DNA of 64,000 nt, taken from the NCBI RefSeq assembly GCF_000369525.1, contig NZ_KB850073.1, positions 334,662-398,661 on the forward strand, given 5' to 3'. Positions 16,746-25,897 of the stretch are shown piece after piece (the stretch's first letter is position 1; every line of letters begins with the position of its first letter). The notes below the pieces were generated by a model. The model worked only from the letters and a program-made list of their open reading frames with translations. It ran no database searches and was not told where the DNA came from. Made by a program: the position numbers and the translations under genes. The DNA comes from Acinetobacter higginsii (GTDB lineage Bacteria > Pseudomonadota > Gammaproteobacteria > Pseudomonadales > Moraxellaceae).

Positions 16746-18419
16746 CTAAACCTGTTCAAGCGCAAACAATAAGCGCCCTGAAGCCAAGACCCGTTGCTCT
16801 GAGGTGATTTCAAAGCTGATTTTATGTAATTTACGACTTAATTTTAATTGCACCACAGCATAAGGACGAATCAGGTTTTGAAACTTCAATTGCTCAAACC
16901 CCTGACACCACTGTAAATCAGACCAACTATTCTTGGCAAACTGCTGAATAAAGCCAATTTGTCCCACACCCGGATAAATCGGTTGGGTTGGAAAATGCCC
17001 CTTAAAACATTCCAGTTCAGCAGGAAACTCAAGGCTGAAATACTGCTCATCCTGTTGTTGCCATTGCGATAACACGACAGGCTGTAACATTGGGCTAAAT
17101 AATGCTTTTAAATAATTTTTATCCCGTTTTGACTGGGTATTTTGTGGAATCTGACTCAAAAAACGCCATTGTCGAGGAATGGCAATGCTTTCCAACTGAT
17201 ACTGTAACGGCTGCTTCAACTGTTTGACAAAAGCGGCTTTACCTATCGTCATTAATTGCTGTTGAGCCTCGGCACTGAGCACCACAATCGCCGCTAGAAT
17301 TTGTCGATGCTGATGTTCAAGTAAGAGTGTGTGGCTTTGCTCTACTTCCTGCAAGGTATTCAAACTGTGCTCAATCGCATCCAGACTCAAGCGCTTTTCT
17401 TCCAACTTGATAATACGGTCCAAGCGACCTAAAAGTTTGAATTGCTTATTGTCGATCTTGATCCACTCAGCAGCATCGCCCGTGATGATCCAGCCAGACT
17501 CACCTGCATGGTTACTTCGCACCATGAGTTGGGTATTTGCAGCAATCTGAATCTCGACATTATTAAAAGCCGTCCATGCCGCATCATCATATTGACGATG
17601 TGCAATGCCTCCGGTTTCTGAGCTCCCGAGTACCTCAACAATCGGAACATTCAAATGTGGTCGGACGCCTGCATCTAATTTTCCACCCGAACTGAACACC
17701 AGTTCACACTGCTGCAAGATCAGATCCTGCGTCCAGCGTTTCAATAAAGCTGGACTGGAAATCAAGTAGTTGCTCCACCCTTGTTGGGCTAAACGCTGTT
17801 GAGCTTGAATGACGTCTTCAGGAAAAGCCAATTGCGGATTAAAAAAATGACATCCTGTTGCGAGTGGTAAAAGCAGTTTGAACAATAATCCATAAATATG
17901 CTGGTGACTGACTGTCGCAATGGCCACGCTTTTCTGGTTGAACTGAAAACTACTGGCTAAGCCAACCACTTCATTGAGCAGTTGCTTTAAAGTACGTTGA
18001 ATCTTTTTCGGTTCGCCTGTTGAACCCGAGGTAAAGAATATGATCTCAGCCTGATTTAAAAAATCATCATCTTGTATACGAATCAGTTGCGAAAAGCTTT
18101 CGTCTACATTCACAGTCGCAGCAACAGGTTGACGGCTCAGAAAGTAAATCTGTTGCTGGGCCAATTGTTGTTCTAAATCTCGAACACGATTGGGAGGTAA
18201 AATGATTTTTTTATTGGCCAATAAGCCTGCAAAAAATAATAGCAAAAACTGGTAACTATCTTGTTCCCACAATGCCCAAGTCTCTTGGCTCAATCCCCTG
18301 ATTGCGGCGGCTTGTTCAGCGACGTCTTGCCAAAAATCGGCATAAGAAATTGTTTTTAATTCAGAGCTAATACACAACGCATTCGCTGAATCAGCATCAT
18401 TATAAAAAGAAATAGGCAT
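16746..18419 (-). CDS. Acyl-AMP ligase fused to hotdog dehydratase (ApeH-ApeI)
   Basis: This is a 557-residue two-domain protein. Residues about 1-430 form an adenylate-forming enzyme, with IIFFTSGSTGEPKKIQRT near 131-148, GSSETGGIAHR, and LLGRLDRIIKLEEKRLS. The last 120 residues are a FabZ/ApeI-type hotdog domain, with ELECFKGHFPTQPIYPGVGQ. The first part would activate the aryl starter acid and load it on an ACP. The second would dehydrate the growing chain with ApeP. In several APE clusters these are separate genes; here they are one open frame with no sign of a break. The order E-F-G-HI matches the APE pattern. Confidence 0.9.
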   Translation of the reverse strand: MPISFYNDADSANALCISSELKTISYADFWQDVAEQAAAIRGLSQETWALWEQDSYQFLLLFFAGLLANKKIILPPNRVRDLEQQLAQQQIYFLSRQPVAATVNVDESFSQLIRIQDDDFLNQAEIIFFTSGSTGEPKKIQRTLKQLLNEVVGLASSFQFNQKSVAIATVSHQHIYGLLFKLLLPLATGCHFFNPQLAFPEDVIQAQQRLAQQGWSNYLISSPALLKRWTQDLILQQCELVFSSGGKLDAGVRPHLNVPIVEVLGSSETGGIAHRQYDDAAWTAFNNVEIQIAANTQLMVRSNHAGESGWIITGDAAEWIKIDNKQFKLLGRLDRIIKLEEKRLSLDAIEHSLNTLQEVEQSHTLLLEHQHRQILAAIVVLSAEAQQQLMTIGKAAFVKQLKQPLQYQLESIAIPRQWRFLSQIPQNTQSKRDKNYLKALFSPMLQPVVLSQWQQQDEQYFSLEFPAELECFKGHFPTQPIYPGVGQIGFIQQFAKNSWSDLQWCQGFEQLKFQNLIRPYAVVQLKLSRKLHKISFEITSEQRVLASGRLLFALEQV

Positions 18420-18425
18420 AATATT

Positions 18426-18977
18426 TTAAGGGGTCGTTTGATTTAAACGTTGATGTTTTTTTCGCAAGATGTACTCACCGAGGAATAATATCCCCATCAA
18501 TAGGTAAGACACAAAGCCGTTATAAATGATCCAATATTTCATGGGTGCAAATACCGTTGCCAGTGCAATGATGGCGTTTATTGCAAAGAAGAAGCACCAA
18601 ACCACAGTGACTTTCCGTGTCCATACTACACCAGAGGCTGGCAGATCAGGCTCAACCAGACGCGCAAAACGCTCAATCATGGACGGTGGTCGATACAGTG
18701 TCAGTGCAAAAATGATCAACGCACCAAGACTCATACCCACAGGATAAAGCTTGAGCCAAGCATGATCTTTTAAAATCAGGCTCAATCCACCACAAATAAT
18801 GGCTAAACCAGTCAGTGGTAACATCAAATCTCTTTTGGCGCTCAGCAAGCGACTCACACCCAAAACGATCAGTAAAATACTGACCCAGATGAACTGTCCA
18901 TGCGACAGGCTCCATCCAACAATAAAGGGGTACAACACAAAAAAAGTGATCAATCCCCCTCTAATGAGATGTCTCAT
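18426..18977 (-). CDS. apeG: COG4648-type membrane protein (ApeG-like)
   Basis: This 183-residue integral membrane protein has about six predicted helices and little soluble sequence. It matches, by size, hydrophobicity and position between the ACP and the ligase genes, the conserved membrane protein of APE clusters. The motif YRPPSMIERFARLVEPDLP lies in a cytoplasmic loop, and the C-terminus is basic. No catalytic residues can be assigned. It may hold the biosynthetic complex at the membrane or help deliver the product. It overlaps the ACP stop by four bases (ATGA). Confidence 0.8.
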   Translation of the reverse strand: MRHLIRGGLITFFVLYPFIVGWSLSHGQFIWVSILLIVLGVSRLLSAKRDLMLPLTGLAIICGGLSLILKDHAWLKLYPVGMSLGALIIFALTLYRPPSMIERFARLVEPDLPASGVVWTRKVTVVWCFFFAINAIIALATVFAPMKYWIIYNGFVSYLLMGILFLGEYILRKKHQRLNQTTP

Positions 18978-19222
18978 TCAGCGGTCATGTTCTGAATGAC
19001 AGCAACAACATCTTGTACGGTTCTGACTGCTTTAAAATCTTCAGGCTTGACTTGTTTACCAGTCAGTTCTTTAATTTTAACCACCAGATCGACAGCATCA
19101 ATACTGTCTACATCGAGATCTTCATATAAATTGGAATCAAGTTGGATATCATCAGGTTCAATTTCGAATAAATCCTGCATCCACTCTCTTAACTTTGCCA
19201 GCACCTGTTCTTGAGTTAACAT
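18974..19222 (-). CDS. apeF: Acyl carrier protein ApeF
   Basis: This 82-residue acidic acyl carrier protein has its phosphopantetheine serine at Ser40 in DVDSIDAVDLV. It would carry the malonyl or growing polyene chain for the ketosynthases encoded downstream. AAGGAG sits just before the ATG. The second carrier gene (19234-19494) lies 11 bases upstream; two ACPs with different surfaces are standard in APE loci, one tied to the starter and one to extension. Activation is probably by the transferase encoded at 3516-4169. Confidence 0.92.
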   Translation of the reverse strand: MLTQEQVLAKLREWMQDLFEIEPDDIQLDSNLYEDLDVDSIDAVDLVVKIKELTGKQVKPEDFKAVRTVQDVVAVIQNMTAE

Positions 19223-19233
19223 CGATCTACTCC

Positions 19234-19494
19234 TTAACCTGCTTGCTGAGCTTCAACCAAAGCCACTAAACTTTGAACTGATTTAAAATGTTGTTTGGTT
19301 TCATCTGATTCTGCATTCAAATGAATGTTATAGCGTTTTTTCAATGCCAAGCCCAACTCGAGCGCATCAATTGAGTCTAAGCCCAAACCCTCACCAAACA
19401 ATGGTGCTTCAGTTTCAATATCACTGATGCCAATATCCTCAAGCGCGAGAACATCAATAATCATTTGCTTTAATTCATCAGCAAGATTGCTCAT
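19234..19494 (-). CDS. apeE: Acyl carrier protein ApeE
   Basis: This acyl carrier protein has about 86 residues, with the modified serine in GLGLDSIDALELGLALKK. Its sequence differs clearly from the other ACP, with a basic stretch (KKRYNIHLN) after helix II. It is likely specialised for one stage of aryl polyene synthesis. Start uncertainty: an in-frame ATG also exists at 19509, and neither has a strong ribosome binding site. The gene overlaps the end of the acyltransferase gene, suggesting translational coupling. Confidence 0.9.
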   Translation of the reverse strand: MSNLADELKQMIIDVLALEDIGISDIETEAPLFGEGLGLDSIDALELGLALKKRYNIHLNAESDETKQHFKSVQSLVALVEAQQAG

Positions 19495-20290
19495 TTTTCG
19501 ATAACTCATTATTAAAAATTTGATAAAAACCTTGATTCAACTGACGCACCTGTTTCGGTGATACGTCTGAATCTGCCAAGATATCTTGGACTTCAATTGC
19601 ATCCAGTACCTTAATCTCGATATGAAAAGGCTGTGCGGGCACATGATACCATTTTTCATTTTTGGTTAAGGTCGAGGGTGTACATCTAATCAAAACTGGA
19701 CGTACTGGCACATTGGCACGAATCGCAATATTTGCAGCGCCGCGTTGGAACTCATTCAGACATTCGCCTTTTTCGGTTCGCGTTCCTTCAGGAAAAATCA
19801 GTAATGAAGCTGCACCTTGCTGTTTTAATCGAAGCACACAGTCTTCAATAAACTGCTGCGAACCCGCATTTAAAATATAACCCGCACTACGTACTGGACC
19901 ACGAGTAAACGGATTTGACCAAAGCGATTGCTTCACCACACAATTGGCCTGCTGCATCAATCCAATCATCACCACCACATCAATCAAGGTCGGATGATTG
20001 GCAATTACCAACTCTTGGCGGCTATGTTGCAGTTTTTCCAGCCCCTCGACTGAATAGGTCATGACGCCAAGTTTGACCATCATTTCAGTAAAGCCCTTAA
20101 AGCTGTAATGAATGACTTGCTGTGCACGTTGCTGACGTACAACTGGATTGCGGCTGCTTAAATGAACCAAGGGTGCCACAATGGTTGCAATCCCAACCCC
20201 ACCGGCACCAAAACTGGCAAAGCTGAAACCTGTTGCTGCAACACGCCAAGCATAATTGGCTTTCTGTTTAATCTGATTCAGCTTTAACAT
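19478..20290 (-). CDS. apeD: 1-acylglycerol-3-phosphate-type acyltransferase (ApeD-like)
   Basis: This PlsC-like acyltransferase has about 270 residues. The catalytic His-x4-Asp is in VIANHPTLIDVVVM, and the glycerol-phosphate binding FPEGTRTEKGE follows about 85 residues later. It probably transfers an acyl group, perhaps the aryl polyene itself, to a lysolipid acceptor at the inner membrane. The ATG at 20290 follows TGGAAAAA. The open frame runs further upstream into the preceding gene, and an ATG at 20299 is another option. Position directly before the ACP gene is as in other APE clusters. Confidence 0.87.
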   Translation of the reverse strand: MLKLNQIKQKANYAWRVAATGFSFASFGAGGVGIATIVAPLVHLSSRNPVVRQQRAQQVIHYSFKGFTEMMVKLGVMTYSVEGLEKLQHSRQELVIANHPTLIDVVVMIGLMQQANCVVKQSLWSNPFTRGPVRSAGYILNAGSQQFIEDCVLRLKQQGAASLLIFPEGTRTEKGECLNEFQRGAANIAIRANVPVRPVLIRCTPSTLTKNEKWYHVPAQPFHIEIKVLDAIEVQDILADSDVSPKQVRQLNQGFYQIFNNELSKNEQSC

Positions 20291-20898
20291 TTTTTCCATC
20301 TCAACACAGATTGACCTACTTCTGCAGCCTGCCAAAACTGGTAAAAAGCTAAACTTTCTAATGATTCCGAGCCACTGAGCTGTAAAACTTCCAGATTGGG
20401 ATTTTCTAAACTCACAACGGTCGCCAAAGCAAATGCGGGGAACTCAACCGTATCAGCATAAACACTCGGTAAAGCTTGATCATATGCCACCACTAACACA
20501 CGTTGTGCGGTAGTTGTTGACTTTAAAATTGCATAAGCCTCAATCAATGCTTCCGTCCATTCACAGCTTAAACTTGTCGAGGGCGTCGCATCCTGACATA
20601 GAATCGAATACAAGCCTGCAATTGCATTATGAACTGAGGTTGAAAATTGTGTTGGAGATGGTGTTTGTTGTTGTAATACGTCTTGGAGAATATCCAAGGT
20701 TTTTTGTTCATCCCCAAATCGGGAAACCCATACAATATAATCAACATGTTGACCATTTAAGCTTGTCAAAGCACTGCTTAATGCCATTTTTGCCAATGCA
20801 GATAGACGGCGACGCTGCATGGCTGGAATAGCGTCCAACGCAGCATAGTTTTGCTGTGCATCAATCAACTGAGGCTGCGTTATATGGAGTTTCAACAT
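20284..20898 (-). CDS. apeC: Chain-length-factor-like ketosynthase fragment ApeC
   Basis: This is a short (about 204 residues) ketosynthase-like protein resembling only the N-terminal half of a ketosynthase. The block PTQFSTSVHNAIAGLYSI is a family hallmark, and no active-site Cys occurs at the expected position. In known APE systems ApeC partners with ApeO as a chain length factor. It is the first gene of the 20-gene operon. The ATG at 20898 is preferred over a GTG at 20907. No apeA- or apeB-like gene precedes it. Confidence 0.85.
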   Translation of the reverse strand: MLKLHITQPQLIDAQQNYAALDAIPAMQRRRLSALAKMALSSALTSLNGQHVDYIVWVSRFGDEQKTLDILQDVLQQQTPSPTQFSTSVHNAIAGLYSILCQDATPSTSLSCEWTEALIEAYAILKSTTTAQRVLVVAYDQALPSVYADTVEFPAFALATVVSLENPNLEVLQLSGSESLESLAFYQFWQAAEVGQSVLRWKKC

Positions 20899-20957
20899 GC
20901 AATGCACAATCCAATATGGTTTAAAAAATAATCAATTTGTAGAAATTTTGCGGTGGC

Positions 20958-20985
20958 ATTATAGCACTGGTGCGAAATTTAACAA
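20958..20985 (-). promoter_or_regulatory. Putative sigma-70 promoter of the APE operon
   Basis: On the minus strand TTGTTA (20985-20980) and a perfect TATAAT (20963-20958) are separated by 16 bases, about 60 bases before apeC. It lies after the der terminator, so it could drive the whole pigment operon. The rest of the 20899-21103 gap is AT-rich with no gene. Confidence 0.6.
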
Positions 20986-21103
20986 AAAATAATTCTTATT
21001 ACATTTCAACAACTTATATTATTTATTTTAAATAAAACCCAAAGCCAAGCCAAACTAAACAAAAATATGCATTGTTTATATTAACTAATAAAAGAATAGC
21101 ATC

Positions 21104-21133
21104 AAAAAAGCCCAAAGCAAACTTTGGGCTTTT
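21104..21133 (-). terminator. Terminator after der
   Basis: AAAAGCCCAAAG (21106-21117) pairs with CTTTGGGCTTTT (21122-21133) around a four-base loop. On the minus strand a T-run follows. It separates der from the APE operon. Confidence 0.88.
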
Positions 21134-21148
21134 ATCATCAAGACCAGC

Positions 21149-22558
21149 TTAACGTTTGAATTTCTTTTCCGCTTTCTTGAACTTCTGAACATAGCGACGT
21201 TTACGTGCTGCTACACGCTCATCGACTTGAGATTTACGCCCCTCAAATGGATTATCCGATGTTTTGAAATCTACACGAACCGGCGTTCCTTCCAGTTTAT
21301 AAACTTTACGGAACACATTCTCAAGATAACGACGATAATCCGCAGGTGTTTTGTCTACCTTGTTACCATGAATCACGATGGTTGGTGGGTTCTGTCCACC
21401 CATATGGGCATAACGCATTTTAATACGTTTACCACCAATCATCGGCGGTTGGTGCGCTTCAGTCGCATCATTCAAAATCTGAGTCAGTTTCGCAGGAGAA
21501 ACTTTTAAATGTGATGAGTCATAAGCACGATGGATGGTTGGGTACATTTCACCTACGCCAGTGCCATGCAATGCCGAAATTAAATGAACTTTGGCCCAAG
21601 GAATAAAGTCAAAACGACGGTCTACATCCAACTTACATTGCTTGCGATCATACTCGGTCATGTTGTCCCATTTGTTGATCGCAATCACCATGGCACGACC
21701 AGCTTCAAGCGCATAACCAATCAAATGTAAATCTTGTTCGACCACCCCTTCACGGGCATCTAGTACCACCACAATCACATGCGCATCTTTAATGGCTTGT
21801 AAAGTTTTCACAATTGAGAATTTCTCAATCATTTCCTCTACTTTACCTTTACGGCGTACACCTGCTGTATCGATCAAAGTATATTGACGACCATCGCGCT
21901 CATAAGGAATATAAATTGAGTCACGTGTTGTACCCGGTTGGTCAAATGCAACAACACGGTCTTCACCCAACAGGCGGTTAACCAAGGTTGATTTACCGAC
22001 GTTAGGACGACCAATAATGGCTAAGCGTAAACCTGTAGCTTTGTCATGTTCTTCTGGATTCTCATCTTCTGGAACCTCAGCCAAGACATCTTCGAGCATC
22101 TGTTGTACGCCACGTCCATGGCTCGCCGCAACTTGTAATGGCTCCCCCATACCAAGCTTATAAAACTCAACCAGAGCAGCTTCTGCATGTACACCATCTA
22201 CTTTGTTGGCAACCAGATATACTTTCTTGCCTAAAGTACGAAGTTCACGAGCGATTTGCTCATCTGACGCCAAGAGGCCAGCACGCGCATCAACGACAAA
22301 AACAATGATGTCTGCTTCATGAATCGCAGTTTTCGACTGCTCGGCCATGTAAGAGTCGATACCACCTTCGTTCTCACCAATACCACCCGTATCGACAACA
22401 ATGAACGATTTATTTTGATAAACCGCATCGCCGTATTTGCGGTCACGAGTTAAACCAGCGAAGTCAGCAACCAAAGCATCACGACTTTTGGTGATTTGGT
22501 TAAATAGCGTTGATTTTCCGACGTTTGGACGACCAATGAGCGCAATAACGGGTTTCAT
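21149..22558 (-). CDS. der: Ribosome assembly GTPase Der (EngA)
   Basis: Der is an essential tandem GTPase needed for 50S ribosomal subunit maturation. Both G domains are visible: GRPNVGKST at residues 8-16, with DTGG and NKVD, and a second GRPNVGKST near 183, with DTAG and NKWD. A C-terminal KH-like domain with a lysine/arginine-rich tail completes the 469 residues. Length is normal. It has its own terminator, and an apparent promoter gap of 90 bases from the bamB terminator, so it is probably transcribed on its own. Confidence 0.98.
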   Translation of the reverse strand: MKPVIALIGRPNVGKSTLFNQITKSRDALVADFAGLTRDRKYGDAVYQNKSFIVVDTGGIGENEGGIDSYMAEQSKTAIHEADIIVFVVDARAGLLASDEQIARELRTLGKKVYLVANKVDGVHAEAALVEFYKLGMGEPLQVAASHGRGVQQMLEDVLAEVPEDENPEEHDKATGLRLAIIGRPNVGKSTLVNRLLGEDRVVAFDQPGTTRDSIYIPYERDGRQYTLIDTAGVRRKGKVEEMIEKFSIVKTLQAIKDAHVIVVVLDAREGVVEQDLHLIGYALEAGRAMVIAINKWDNMTEYDRKQCKLDVDRRFDFIPWAKVHLISALHGTGVGEMYPTIHRAYDSSHLKVSPAKLTQILNDATEAHQPPMIGGKRIKMRYAHMGGQNPPTIVIHGNKVDKTPADYRRYLENVFRKVYKLEGTPVRVDFKTSDNPFEGRKSQVDERVAARKRRYVQKFKKAEKKFKR

Positions 22559-22650
22559 AGATTAACCTTAATTCAGACGAGCCATCGTTGATGACATCGT
22601 ATCAGAAACAGTATGGAAGATTTTGGTGATCAAGTAATCACAATAAAAAT

Positions 22651-22680
22651 TCGGGGTTTTGTTTAAACAAATACCCCGAT
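22651..22680 (-). terminator. Terminator after bamB
   Basis: TCGGGGT (22651-22657) and ACCCCGA (22673-22679) form the base of a hairpin, with GTTTAAAC at the tip. On the minus strand ATTTTTATT follows, ending the operon that bamB closes. Confidence 0.75.
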
Positions 22681-22734
22681 CATTCTTTTATTAGCAATAG
22701 CTAATTGAGCATTTTACCACAAGCTAAGACAAAA

Positions 22735-23877
22735 TTAACGATTCTGCCAAATGGTTAATGCACCTTTTCGTGTTGCGACATAAAGCTGATTGTCAATCAC
22801 ACGTAATGAGCGAACTTCACCACTGGTTTTTGCACGACCAATTAGCTTACCTGAGGCTGGATTAATCAGATGAATCACACCATCCAAATCACCCACAACA
22901 AGGTTTTGTCCTAGCATCACAGGATTGCTAAGCTTACGATTCAACAATTCTTCATTTTGCCAAACTAGCTCACCTGTTGCCAAGTTATATGCATTCAACT
23001 TGCCATCTGTGGTCGCAACGAAAACTTTATCATCCGCAACTTCAGCGCTATTGGTACTGCTCGCATCTTCGCTCCACACCACACGTTGTGTCGCAAGATC
23101 AGTCACGGTCACTTGACCTTGGAAGCTAGTCGTCACCAAATATTGACCTGAAACCACTGGATCACCCACAACATCCACTAGTCGCTGAATGTCAGAACGA
23201 CCTTCACTGATCGCCACACGACGTTGGAAACGCGGTACACCACTGATGATATCCAAAGCATAAACATAGGCATTGGCAGAACCAATTAGCACAGTACGCT
23301 CATCTAAGCGAACAGGTGCTGGTTGACCACGCAAACTAAACTGAACATTCGGTAGCTTATACGCCCAAACCTGTTGTCCTGTCGCTGCATCATGCGCAAA
23401 TACCGTACCATCATTGGCAATCGTAATCACACGACCTGACTGGATCAGAGACGGAGATAAAATGGCACCTGACAATTTTGCGGTCCACTTCTGTTCACCT
23501 GTGGCTTGGTCTAAAGCAAATAACTGACCTTTGCGATTACCGCTCACCACAATTCCCTCACCTGCTTCTACACCAGCAGTGAGTTCTTGTTTGGTAATTT
23601 TACTTTTCCAAAGACGCTGTTTACCTTTGTATGCAGAAACCTGACCATCTGGGTCAATCGCAAAAATCACGCCATTGTCTGTATCCAACTGCAAACGTAA
23701 AGCTTCCGCAGCATCAGTAGACGAGACACTTTGTGAAAACACAAGGTTTAAATTTTGTTCTTGCGTGATTTTTGGCAATGGATTCGGTTTTGCTTCTTTT
23801 ACTTTATTGCTTGAACAACCAACGAGTAAAGCTGAAGCAATTGCAATTGCCAAAGGTAATTTTAGTTTATTCTGCAT
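22735..23877 (-). CDS. bamB: Outer membrane protein assembly lipoprotein BamB
   Basis: BamB is the eight-bladed beta-propeller lipoprotein of the BAM complex that inserts outer membrane proteins. The 380-residue product starts with a lipoprotein signal (lipobox LLVGC, Cys about 21). Repeated PQQ-like blades follow, such as GVIFAIDPDGQVSAYKG, GQLFALDQATGEQKW and GTVFAHDAATGQQVW. It overlaps the yfgM-like gene by one base. The order yfgM-bamB downstream of hisS is as in many gammaproteobacteria, where der often follows too. Confidence 0.95.
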   Translation of the reverse strand: MQNKLKLPLAIAIASALLVGCSSNKVKEAKPNPLPKITQEQNLNLVFSQSVSSTDAAEALRLQLDTDNGVIFAIDPDGQVSAYKGKQRLWKSKITKQELTAGVEAGEGIVVSGNRKGQLFALDQATGEQKWTAKLSGAILSPSLIQSGRVITIANDGTVFAHDAATGQQVWAYKLPNVQFSLRGQPAPVRLDERTVLIGSANAYVYALDIISGVPRFQRRVAISEGRSDIQRLVDVVGDPVVSGQYLVTTSFQGQVTVTDLATQRVVWSEDASSTNSAEVADDKVFVATTDGKLNAYNLATGELVWQNEELLNRKLSNPVMLGQNLVVGDLDGVIHLINPASGKLIGRAKTSGEVRSLRVIDNQLYVATRKGALTIWQNR

Positions 23878-24575
23878 TAAGACTCATCCACTTTGGTATC
23901 TAAGATCGGGCGCTCAAACTCAGGATCATCTACTAAAACGCCAACACTTTCGAGTTTAATTTGTAAAAGCTGACGTTCTTGTTTACGCTCGAGTAGGTTA
24001 TCCCATGCACTTTGATATGCTTTACGCGCAGATTCATTGTCTTTTTTCGCAACAAAAATATCACCGCGAAGTTCATCAGCAGTCGCCTTAAACGCAGGAT
24101 CAGTCACGCTCGTTAAGGTTTTTAACGCTTCATCGTATTTGCTTTGCGCCAATTGCGCATCCGCTAAACGTAATTTAACAATTTGAACTAAACCAGCATC
24201 TTTAACTTTTGAAGTTTCAACTTTCTTCAAGGCTTTTTCAGCAGCAGCATAATCTTGCTTGTCATAAGCAAGTTTCGCCATGATAAATTGTGTTTGAATC
24301 GCTTGTGCTGAATCCGCATCATCTTTCACAATTTTATCCGCCGCTTCAGATAAGCTGGCAAAGGCATTTGGTTGACCTGATGCCGCTTTCGCTTCATCCA
24401 TCAATTTCTGTACCTTTGCTGTTTGGTTCTGGGCTTCAGCAAGGTTTTTCTTTTGCCAATATTCCCATCCGAAAAAGGCAATCAAGGCAATGAGAATTCC
24501 GCTAATCATTGCAGAACCATATTTTTTGGCAAACGACTTTAACTGGTCGAGTTGTTCATCATCACTTAAACTCAT
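23877..24575 (-). CDS. YfgM-like tetratricopeptide membrane protein
   Basis: This 232-residue protein has a cytoplasmic N-terminus (DDEQLDQLKSFAKKYG), one membrane helix (about 19-35, ending EYWQKKN) and a periplasmic TPR-type helical domain. YfgM proteins associate with the SecYEG translocon and the chaperone PpiD in E. coli. The alanine-, lysine- and glutamine-rich repeats (YDKQDYAAAEKALKKV, LAQSKYDEALKTL) are clear TPR helices. It sits between hisS and bamB, the usual place for this gene. Confidence 0.9.
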   Translation of the reverse strand: MSLSDDEQLDQLKSFAKKYGSAMISGILIALIAFFGWEYWQKKNLAEAQNQTAKVQKLMDEAKAASGQPNAFASLSEAADKIVKDDADSAQAIQTQFIMAKLAYDKQDYAAAEKALKKVETSKVKDAGLVQIVKLRLADAQLAQSKYDEALKTLTSVTDPAFKATADELRGDIFVAKKDNESARKAYQSAWDNLLERKQERQLLQIKLESVGVLVDDPEFERPILDTKVDES

Positions 24576-24604
24576 GTGATTGTCCTTTTCCTAAATTGTG
24601 CAAT

Positions 24605-25897
24605 TTATTGTTTAAATTTTTCGATAAAAAATGGCGTCAGTTCAGTTAAAGCCACTTGTGTCTGTTCAGCCGTTGCAAGCTCTTTCACCAATAACTGCTG
24701 AGATTCCCACTCACGCTCGCCCAAGATCACTGCATAGGTTGCACCTGATTGATCGGCCTTTTTCATTTGGCTTTTCATGCTACCTTGAGATCCAGTTTTT
24801 AAGCGGATTGAACTGTTCGCTGCTTCTAACTGGTCACGGATTTGTTCAGCCAAGACCAAGGCTTTGGCTTGATACGCCGGCTCAGCCAATAAAAACACTT
24901 CACAATCACGGACATCTTTGGTTTGCGCAACTTGCTCGACCAATAACAACAAACGCTCCATCCCCATGGCAAAACCAACCGCTGGTACAGACTGATCTGC
25001 TTTACCTTTGAGCTGTCCAACCAAGCCATCGTAGCGACCACCAGCACAAACCGTCCCTTGTGAACCCAACATGGTGGTGGTCCATTCAAATACCGTTTTG
25101 TTGTAGTAATCCAAACCACGAACGAGCTTTTGGTTAATCACAAACTCAACACCAGCATCCGTTAAGTATTGCTGTAATTGCTGAAAGTGATTAATTGAAT
25201 CTTCTTTTAAGAAATCATGCAACTTCGGTGCATTTTCCAAAATCTTTTGCGTTGATTCAATTTTAGAATCCAAAATACGCAATGGATTCGTCGTTAAACG
25301 ACGTTGCGAATCTTCATCCAACGCATCTTTGTGCTGGTTTAAGAACTCAACCAAAGCCGCACGATATTCTGCACGTTCATCACTTTCACCTAAAGTATTT
25401 AACTCTAAGCGAACATTCGCAGCCACACCCATACGTTTCCATAAACGTGCGGTCATTAAAATGATTTCAGCATCAATATCCGGCGTTGCGACACCAAAAG
25501 TTTCCACACCAAATTGATGGAATTGGCGATAACGACCTTTTTGTGGTTTTTCATAGCGGAACATAGGCCCGAGATACCATACACGCGGTGTCGCACCACG
25601 CAGTAAGTTATGCTCTAACATCGCACGCACACAACCTGCCGTTCCTTCAGGACGCAAGGTCAGTGATTCTGGCGGTGTACCTTTGTCGAAAAAGGTATAC
25701 ATTTCTTTTTCAACAATATCAGTCGCATCACCAATGGCACGCTTGAATAGACCTGTTTGCTCAACGATTGGCAAACGGATTTGTTGATAACCATATGCAT
25801 CCATTAACGATGCAAGTTGTTGTTCCAGACTTCTCCAAGCCGCAGTTTGCGTTGGAAGGGTGTCATTAAAACCTTTGATAGCGACGATTGAACTCAT
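24605..25897 (-). CDS. hisS: Histidine-tRNA ligase
   Basis: HisS attaches histidine to tRNA-His. The class II synthetase motifs are present: motif 2 in LGPMFRYEKPQKGRYRQFHQFGVE, the histidine signature LVRGLDYYNKTVFEW, and motif 3 in AVGFAMGMERL. TLRPEGTAGCVRAM lies between motifs 1 and 2. The C-terminal anticodon-binding domain is complete in the 430 residues. It overlaps ispG by four bases, so the two are translationally coupled. Nothing unusual is seen. Confidence 0.98.
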   Translation of the reverse strand: MSSIVAIKGFNDTLPTQTAAWRSLEQQLASLMDAYGYQQIRLPIVEQTGLFKRAIGDATDIVEKEMYTFFDKGTPPESLTLRPEGTAGCVRAMLEHNLLRGATPRVWYLGPMFRYEKPQKGRYRQFHQFGVETFGVATPDIDAEIILMTARLWKRMGVAANVRLELNTLGESDERAEYRAALVEFLNQHKDALDEDSQRRLTTNPLRILDSKIESTQKILENAPKLHDFLKEDSINHFQQLQQYLTDAGVEFVINQKLVRGLDYYNKTVFEWTTTMLGSQGTVCAGGRYDGLVGQLKGKADQSVPAVGFAMGMERLLLLVEQVAQTKDVRDCEVFLLAEPAYQAKALVLAEQIRDQLEAANSSIRLKTGSQGSMKSQMKKADQSGATYAVILGEREWESQQLLVKELATAEQTQVALTELTPFFIEKFKQ

